This document shows, in pieces, positions 57,505 to 64,000 of a DNA stretch of 64,000 nt. The position numbers and the translations under genes are program-made. Source of the stretch: Notospermus geniculatus (lineage: Eukaryota; Nemertea; Pilidiophora; Heteronemertea; Lineidae). Location: NCBI GenBank assembly GCA_002633025.1, contig NMRB01000512.1, positions 285,838 through 349,837 on the forward strand. The letters run 5' to 3'. How positions within the stretch are numbered: the stretch's first letter is position 1; the number at the start of each line of letters is the position of its first letter. The notes beneath the pieces were generated by a model. That model made no database searches. It saw only the letters and a program-made list of their open reading frames with translations, and was not told the DNA's origin.

Positions 57505-57896
57505 TCAACCATTCCGCGTCGGAAGTGCCACTCTAGTTCTCTTGTGCTGGTTGTCAGAGTCCATGTAGCGTAGGCCAACGTGCCACGTCATACTTCCTGC
57601 GGTGGAGTATCGGGGTGACGGCAAACCAACGTACAGGGCCAGTCCTCTAATGGCTTCAGTCACGGGACTTCGTATGTGTCTGTCTTCGATCCTCGCCCCA
57701 GTCGTGCGGTCATCTTCGTCGACATACTGCAAATGATTTCGACATCTGCCTCCTCCGAGCTGTAATCGAATTTACGGAGCCACCCATTGCCACAGTCTTC
57801 AGCTTTTGCAAACGGATTCGACGCCTGTATCTCCTCTGAGCTGTAAAACTTATGTTCGCGGAGCATCCTGCTGCCAAGAACGCTGAATGGCATCAC
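57505..57896 (-). pseudogene. Unrecognised frameshifted coding-like stretch
   Basis: Two overlapping minus-strand frames: 57896-57660 (MPFSVLGSRM... SSEEADVEIICS) and 57732-57505 (QYVDEDDRTTGARIEDRHIR ... ALPTRNG, stop). They would read as one protein if a single frameshift near 57725 were removed. Composition is protein-like, but I recognise no family, and it could be the last exon of a gene on the minus strand or chance. Nothing upstream to about 57990 gives a clear start. Confidence 0.25.
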
Positions 57897-58284
57897 TTCT
57901 TCGCAACTACTTCGAGAGCTGCTTTTTTCATTGATAGTTTCGGACCTTCCACGCCCAGCTTTTCTTCGTGAAGAAGTAGAATGTGTTCTATTACCACTGG
58001 GAGATCAGATGCACCAAACTACGTCTGTGTTTATGTTTCTATCAGATTAGTTGCACCACACCCGAAACTGCACGTGTTTATGACCTTAGTCGTCCAGTCA
58101 GAGTTGACTTAGGCGGGCTCTCCCCGTTGTCTTGGGGCAGCGAACATCACCTTCAACGACATTTTTTCCAATTCCGCAATGGACTGCTAAAAGCCCCGTA
58201 CGAAACTAGACCTGACAACAAATATTTGTTAGTCAGACCTACATTTATCATCATGTAGGCCTAAGTCCATGCTAAGGTGTCGAA

Positions 58285-59497
58285 ATGACGGCAAACAATA
58301 TTGAATTCTTCGATGACATGGTGTCGCCCAGTTTCACCACAGACGAAAATGATGTAACGCCGGAGTCACAGCAGGATGACGTCCATGATTTCGTCCATCT
58401 GAAGGCTGTAGCGGTTGTATTTGACGTATACATTCCACCGTGTATTGTGGTATTGGGAGCTGTAGGCAATATCTTTTCCTATCTTCTCCTATCTCAAGCT
58501 CAGTACAAATCAACGTCTACGTGTTTCTACATGAAAGCCTTGGCTGTGACAGACTCTCTCTACCTGGTTTTCTTCTTGGTGTTGAAGACAGGTTCGGCCC
58601 TTTCCGAACACCTCCCCCGGTCGACACTGTTTTGTTTCTCACTAAANAGCCTTGGCTGTGACAGACTCTCTCTACCTGGTTTTCTTCTTGGTGTTGAAGA
58701 CAGGTTCGGCCCTTTCCGAACACCTCCCCCGGTCGACACTGTTTTGTTTCTCACTAAACTCCTTGACCAAACTCACCCCGGCTGTCTCATCCGTCCTGCT
58801 CACAGCGATGTCTGTGGACAGATTCATAGCTGTCTTAGTTCCTCTCAAAGCTAAAACTTTGTGTACGACACGACGGGCGAAGATCACGTGTCTTCTAAGT
58901 CTCGTCATCTTCACCATCATCCACGTTACAGGACAAACGGCCAGGAAACAACGTTCTGGCGTCATCAGGCGATATTGTAATTTTAATCTACCTGGAATCT
59001 GGTCATATGTATACGTCTTTTTCAACCTGTCAACAACCTATTACCTCCCTCTAATTATTCTTTTCTTCACTAATGTCGGTATTATTTCCATACTAACGTC
59101 AAACTATCAAAAACGTCAACAGCTCCAACACGGCCAGGAGAAAAGTGAAAGACGAAAAGATGGTAACATAACTATTATGCTCTTGACTGTCTCCATTAGT
59201 TCAATGATGTTCTTGCTCCCAAATACAGCAGCACTACTCTATTACAGTTACAATGCTCCGCGAAATCTTTGGTCTTTTGAGAAAATGAAACTTGTCTATT
59301 CTGTTACAACTGCTTTACTGTACTGTAACTATGCGATGAATTTCTACGCTTATACATTACCTATTTCCAAGTTTCGTCGAGAGTTCATGGAAATGGTTAG
59401 ATGGTCGCATTTTTCCATATACCAGTCCCAATTCTTTCGCGAATGTTCGACTGGTCTTTGTCCTCAAGTCGCTCCTCGTGCCGTTCTGCTTAGATAA
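58285..59497 (+). CDS. Class A GPCR (FMRFamide/GPR139-like), copy 1, broken by an assembly duplication
   Basis: Intronless rhodopsin-type receptor. ATG at 58285; acidic N-tail; TM1 (VVLGAVGNIFSYLLL), TM2 (MKALAVTDSLYLVFFLVL), TM3 ending SVDRFIAV (DRF in place of DRY), TM4 (ITCLLSLVIFTIIHV, no usual Trp), a Cys in loop 2 (RYCNF), TM5 (YYLPLIILFFTNVGII), a basic loop 3, TM6 (NITIMLLTVSISSMMFLLPN, no CWxP) and TM7 with NFYAY in place of NPxxY. Sequence 58536-58646 (111 bases) is repeated exactly after an N at 58647, shifting the frame; removal of one copy restores reading. This looks like a contig-join artefact. Ligand unknown; neuropeptide receptors of the FMRFamide/GPR139 group are the nearest by overall pattern. 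The C-terminus (SHFSIYQSQFFRECST...) differs from copy 2. Confidence 0.85.
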
Positions 59498-60845
59498 ACG
59501 GAGGGGCTCGAAGACAGAGAACCAGTCTAGCACGTGGTACGAACCACCGGCGGCATTTTAATTTAACAGGGTTCCATGCTTTTTCTCATCATCAATTATT
59601 GGTTCACGAGGTGACCCTTATTTTCAACACTGTCTGGCATGCTGTGTATGTCTGGCAATAATTTCAGCTATATCTCAGTTGTTGAAGAGCTGCAGGCTTG
59701 AAATTTGGCATGCAGTCATACTATATATAGTATGGGTGTTATACTTGTGTGAGAATTTTTCAACAGAAACGCTGTGAATTTTTTTACGGAGGTTTTTTTG
59801 GTGGATTTTAGAGGGTATGTCGACTTCTGAACGATAAAATTCTTAGAAGGTGGCGAAATATGATGTTGGTTGTAGATTAGAATTTATAATTCCTAACAAT
59901 TTTGCCTTTCTATGATGAGTTGGTGAAATGGCTGCCGTTGACGTTGACGTTGACGTTGAATTATAGGCAGATTTCGAGGTTATCTTGCAACGGGATCTCT
60001 ATTGGCGCGTAGGGCTATTAGTTTATTCGCGGTGAGTGAGTGAAGCGGTTTACTGTTGTATGTACGCAGTTCACAGGTAGTATAGATCCATATTGCGTAA
60101 TGTTATTGCGCTAAAAATTATGCTGCTCTATCTCGTGGATAGGACTGTTAATCACTGATTGTTGTGTATACGCCATCATGTGTGTTTATATGCCAATACG
60201 CGGCTGCTGAAGCCTGGGGGGAATGAGGCGGAGTGCCACCCCTGAAGTCACTTTGTTAACCCTGTCGCCGCCAGGCTTGTTTTATCTTTTCTTTACACAT
60301 TTCGTCACACTGCAGACTGATCGACATCCATCATCATTGTCCACAGTAGCTGTCGTTGTCCTGACTTGGAGGATCCGCCGAGGTCCTGGCATGGCCCGTG
60401 AGAGGGTGAAGTTGTTAGCTTGGTTCCGCGATCCGACCAAGCCCGATTTCCCTCGCCCCTTGGGTCATCGTCGATATGGTCTGTTCTCGGCACTATAAAG
60501 AATAACATCTCTATTGTACTTTTCATCGAATTCCCAATTTTAACTTTTCCCAAAAATGAATGCGAAATTTTCATTTTAGTTGTTGTCATAAAAATCCTCC
60601 ATGTCTGTTACCCGCACTTTTTCATCATTTTCTCACCACGAAAAAAGCGTGGAAAATTTAGAACTTGCTTCACCGTCTCAGGTTGACTGCTGTATTAAGG
60701 TTCAAACAGCAGTTAGTTTTTATGGTAATGCCCATTGTGTTTTACTTGCATCATCACGATGGTTTGATCAGAGAAGCCTGCGTCTGGTAGAGACAACCCT
60801 TCCTTGGAGACGACGAGTCCGACGTTGTCTTTCTGTTGGTAAAGA

Positions 60846-61290
60846 CAGGTTGCGCAGCTTTCCGACCCCGGCTTCAACTACCAGAATGAATTGCAGTCCG
60901 CTGTAGTACATCCTTGGTAAAAACGATTTGATGGACGTTTGCAAATCGTAAAGTGCCATAACTTTGTTGCAGAACTTGGAGGAATTATACTGTATAATTA
61001 TTCAGTATAATTCCTCCAAGGGCAGGATAATTATTGACTCGTAATCGAAAGTGCACATCACAAATATTATAGTCGTGTTTCAAGTCGTAACGACTAGGAT
61101 TACGACTTCAATATTCATTATTTATCCGCACTTCCGACTTGCAAGGCCACATTTTTCTGCCTTCAATTTATGGTGTTTGACAAATTGAAAACTTCTATCA
61201 AATCGTTTTTATCAAGGATGTCCATAGCGGACTGCAATTCATTCTCGTATTTGAAGTCGGAGTCGGAGTCGGGCCGCTGCGCAACCTGAC
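60846..61290. mobile_element. Long fold-back element upstream of GPCR copy 2
   Basis: Left arm about 60848-60935 (caggttgcgcagctttccga ... ccttggtaaaaacgatttga) and right arm about 61190-61290 are imperfect reverse complements, enclosing about 250 bases. The centre contains micro-palindrome P copy 3 (60976-61020) and an inverted gtcgtaacgactaggattac-type word. Confidence 0.75.
60976..61020. repeat. Micro-palindrome family P, copy 3
   Basis: Arms cttggaggaattatactg / cagtataattcctccaag with a tataattatt loop. Confidence 0.85.
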
Positions 61291-61949
61291 GCTGTATACT
61301 AAAATAGATACAGGAGGTCGTTTTTATTTCAAATCTACGCTGTCTTTAAATTCTACCTGTTTTTTGTGATCTTACTTTGGAAACATAAAAACAAAGTTGA
61401 TATAATATTTATAGTCTTTTAAAAATATCATCAAGCACAACGGAGTTTTTAAATAGTTTTCATCTCTAGGCTCAGGTTACGCTATTCTTCTCGCTATCTT
61501 TTGGTCACTTGCTGTAAAAATCATCTTGTTATTTAAAAGCAAGGCATACACACAGCTACGAATCGGCGAAGTCATTACCAGTACGACCATCAAGAAAACC
61601 TGGGAAAATGTGCTTTCTTTTCACTATGATAACGTACGAAGTAAAAAATGATTTTCGAATTTCTGTTTCTATCAGGATTATCTTTCCGCACACAAGATTA
61701 CAAAGGTCAGTTGTTCGGTTTTGCGGCGTGTCGGTGAGTGCTCCCTCCCTTGGCGCCTGTCGTCGCTAGGATGACAAAGGATTGATATACATGTATTATC
61801 AAATAACGTCCAGTCTGAGTGGAACCGTGACTTACTATTTTCTGGAGTGAAAACTAGCCCTTTTTTAACCAGAAAATCATAAGGGTTGATCATATGAAAG
61901 GCCTAGCAGGACATGAAATATTTGCTGTCCACAACATACTATAGAAACG

Positions 61950-62928
61950 ATGGTGGCAAACGAAATTGAGTTATTCGAAGACAGCATTTCNTACCAAGGA
62001 CTCGCGACAGGACATCTATTCCAACCGTATTAGGTCTCTCGCCATCATTTTCGAGATATACATCCCACCTACCATCATGGTAATGGGTGTAATAGGAAAT
62101 ATGTTGTCCTATCTGCTCCTGTCCCAGCCGCAGTACAAATCGACGTCGACGTGTGTCTACATGAAAGCCTTGGCGGTGACGGACTCTCTCTATCTTGTGT
62201 TCCTAACTGTGTTGCAACTGTCCTCATCGCTTTCCGAACACCTCCCCCAGTCCATGCTGTTTTGTTTCTCACTAAACTCCTTGACCAAACTCACCCCGGC
62301 TGTCTCGTCCGTCCTGCTCACAGCGATGTCTGTGGACAGATTCATAGCTGTCTTAGTTCCTCTCAAAGCTAAAACTTTGTGTACGACACGACGGGCGAAG
62401 ATCACCTGTCTTCTAAGTCTCATCGTCTTCACCATCATCCACGTTGCAGGACAAACGGCCAGGAAACGAAGCTCGAGCGTCATCAGGCGATATTGTAATT
62501 TTAATCTACCAGGAATCTGGTCATATGTATACTACTTTTTCAGCCTCTCAACAACCTATTACCTTCCTCTGATCATTCTTTTCCTCACTAATGTCGGTAT
62601 TATATCCTTACTAACGTCAAATTATCGAAAACGTCAACAGCTCCAACACGGCCAGGAGAAAAGTGAAAGACGAAAAGATGGTAACATAACTATTATGTTA
62701 CTGACTGTCTCCATTAGTTCAATGATGTTCTTGCTCCCAAATAAAGTAGCGCAACTGTATTATAGCTACAATGCTCCGCGAAGTCTGTGGTCTGTTGAGG
62801 AAATGAAACTGACCTATTCTGTTACAACAGTTTTACTGTACTGTAACTATGCGATGAATTTCTACGCTTATACTTTACCTATTTCCAAGTTTCGTCGAGA
62901 GTTTAGGGAAATGGTTAGATGTGGTTAA
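61950..62928 (+). CDS. Class A GPCR (FMRFamide/GPR139-like), copy 2
   Basis: Tandem paralogue of the receptor at 58285-59497, with very high identity from TM1 to TM7 (LLLTAMSVDRFIAVLVPLKA, TYYLPLIILFLTNVGIIS and MNFYAYTLPISKFRRE shared apart from single changes). ATG at 61950 gives VANEIELFEDS, matching TANNIEFFDDM of copy 1. An N at 61991 displaces the frame by one base, so either the copy is a pseudogene or the base count at the join is wrong. It ends EMVRCG-stop, shorter than copy 1. Intronless. Confidence 0.85.
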
Positions 62929-62935
62929 CAAGTCA

Positions 62936-63045
62936 GGGGGCATGTTCCCGAAGCCGTCGTTAGGTTAACGATGTCGTTGAAACTGGAAAAATTCATAGCG
63001 TAATGACATCGTTAACCTTACGACGGCTTCGGGAACATGGGTCCA
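62936..63045. repeat. Fold-back element directly after GPCR copy 2
   Basis: Arms catgttcccgaagccgtcgt / taggttaacgatgtcgtt pair with aatgacatcgttaacctta / cgacggcttcgggaacatg. It begins about 10 bases after the receptor stop codon. About 105 bases. Confidence 0.85.
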
Positions 63046-64000
63046 GGTCTGTCGCAGTTATTTTGCCATAACAGTCACATTTCTTGCACAAAGTTGGCAA
63101 TGATGTGAACCACAGTTATCCCTGCTTACCAAGAGAAGGTTCCTCTATTGCTCAACGACGGATTCCTGTCATGGCGTTGGAATCCACTTCCTCGAGTTCG
63201 GAGGTAGGCCTAGGCCTACTTGGGAAATATCTTCTCCCTCAGCCACACTGGACACGGCGAACCTGTGGTGGCACTCATTTTTAGGGTGGACTATTCTCCG
63301 GGGGGCACATCGGAGAGTGTCTCCATGATTTAGAGGAGGAGAGAACAGCTACCCGGTACCATGATCCAAGGAAGTTGTTAGCTTGGTTCCACGATTAGAC
63401 CATAAGCCCTGTGTCCCCTCGGCTTTTCATTCCTGGGGGTGTCCCCGGGGGGGTGTCCTCGATATGGTCTGTTCTCGGCACTAAGAATAACATCTCGACT
63501 ATTTTTCATCAAACTTACCAGAAATCATCAGGGTCGTTTTACCCTGACGTTCTAAACCAACGTAGGCATACACATGTATCAGTTTAAAGAAAAGAGGCAC
63601 AATACTGTCTCCTTTTGTCGACTGCCAGCGCCACGACGGTGATTGCGTCATTCTTCAATACATGTACTCAGTTTTGCCTTTGCCCCAGTGTTGTAGAATG
63701 TATGATTAACGTTACAATACAATGCATACGTGGATACCCTTCCCCATGTTTCTCCACATGGGGAAGGTTGATAAGCAGTTGTCAATATAGAGGTCTCCCT
63801 TAACGCGGGTATGTTTAGCGTAGGATAGGAAGAAGTACAGGGCCTCTTTAAACAAATGGCCGCATGCAAATTTGGCGCGCTTACCAAAACGGCAGCTTAC
63901 CGGATGCTCCATACACAGGTATCTAGAGGTGTGTAAAGGTTTATGGGATAAAATGAATAAAACGTGATTTCGGAGGAGGCGCGGGAAGGATCGTGAGAGG
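63046..64000. other. 3' flank; no gene recognised
   Basis: Carries the third copy of the flanking repeat (63376-63500) and a short perfect hairpin at about 63739-63769 (ccttccccatg ... catggggaagg). The repeated flank hints that a further receptor copy could lie beyond the window. Confidence 0.45.

Larger units (their letters stand above)
59500..61949. other. Spacer between the two GPCR copies, partly duplicated
   Basis: No gene recognised. 60590-60700 repeats 57390-57480 (gttacccgcactttttcatc, aaaatttagaacttgcttca). 60415-60510 repeats at 63376-63500 (gttagcttggttcc, gatatggtctgttctcggca, aagaataacatctc). These show that the receptor and its flanks were duplicated together. Confidence 0.7.

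Noticed and set aside
1-64000. CRISPR array, prophage or bacterial operon
   Set aside because: The tandem repeats lack unique spacers of regular length, and genes have spliceosomal introns; this is animal nuclear DNA.

Overview
The window is animal (metazoan) nuclear DNA. Genes are split by GT-AG introns, the coding families are animal ones, and most of the sequence is intron or repeat. The repertoire and the many short palindromic transposons (with frequent taggcct and accggt words) suggest a marine invertebrate, perhaps an echinoderm, hemichordate or amphioxus. That placement is a guess. Single N's at about 2691, 11929, 45126, 51142, 54097-54098, 58647 and 61991, and a 268-base N run at 22006-22273, are assembly joins. 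Some of them break genes artificially.

Layout. (1) 1445-9720, + strand: a GDPD5/GDE2-like six-pass membrane glycerophosphodiester phosphodiesterase. Its first exon(s) lie outside the window or were not recognised. It has at least two mutually exclusive last exons, one adding a hydrophobic segment and one a 104-residue soluble tail. (2) 9.7-28.3 kb: no convincing host gene. It holds fold-back elements, minisatellites, a LINE 3' remnant, a field of CCGCGG-palindrome repeats, a long inverted repeat that ends in the N gap, a 3-kb satellite and a 44-bp tandem array. (3) 39080-28343, - strand: a 20-exon Timeless-family gene. All splice phases join into one frame of about 903 residues. Its introns carry tRNA-derived SINEs, several MITEs and a 15-bp minisatellite of about 48 units that grew inside a MITE. 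(4) 41348-45880: a 4.5-kb DNA transposon with 299-bp terminal inverted repeats. It encodes a PHD finger plus OTU-protease protein joined to what looks like the N-terminal part of a MULE-type transposase; the catalytic part is missing at an assembly join. (5) 46046-47970, + strand: COP9 signalosome subunit 8 (COPS8), exon 1 not found, probably separated from exon 2 by the transposon. (6) 50223-54829, + strand: TPGS1, a subunit of the tubulin polyglutamylase complex, with two phase-neutral candidate cassette exons. (7) 58285-59497 and 61950-62928, + strand: two intronless class A GPCR paralogues in a local segmental duplication, each broken at an N.

The genes are unrelated housekeeping, cilia, signalling and clock/replication functions and form no operon. 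One neighbourhood is suggestive: the Timeless-like gene and COPS8 are head to head, and in Drosophila the COP9 signalosome is needed for light-dependent TIM turnover. The most unusual items are the PHD-OTU transposon, the minisatellite born inside a MITE, a MITE family sitting just inside 5' splice sites, a fold-back element with a 17-bp target duplication nested in another MITE, and the alternative C-termini of the GDE2-like enzyme.
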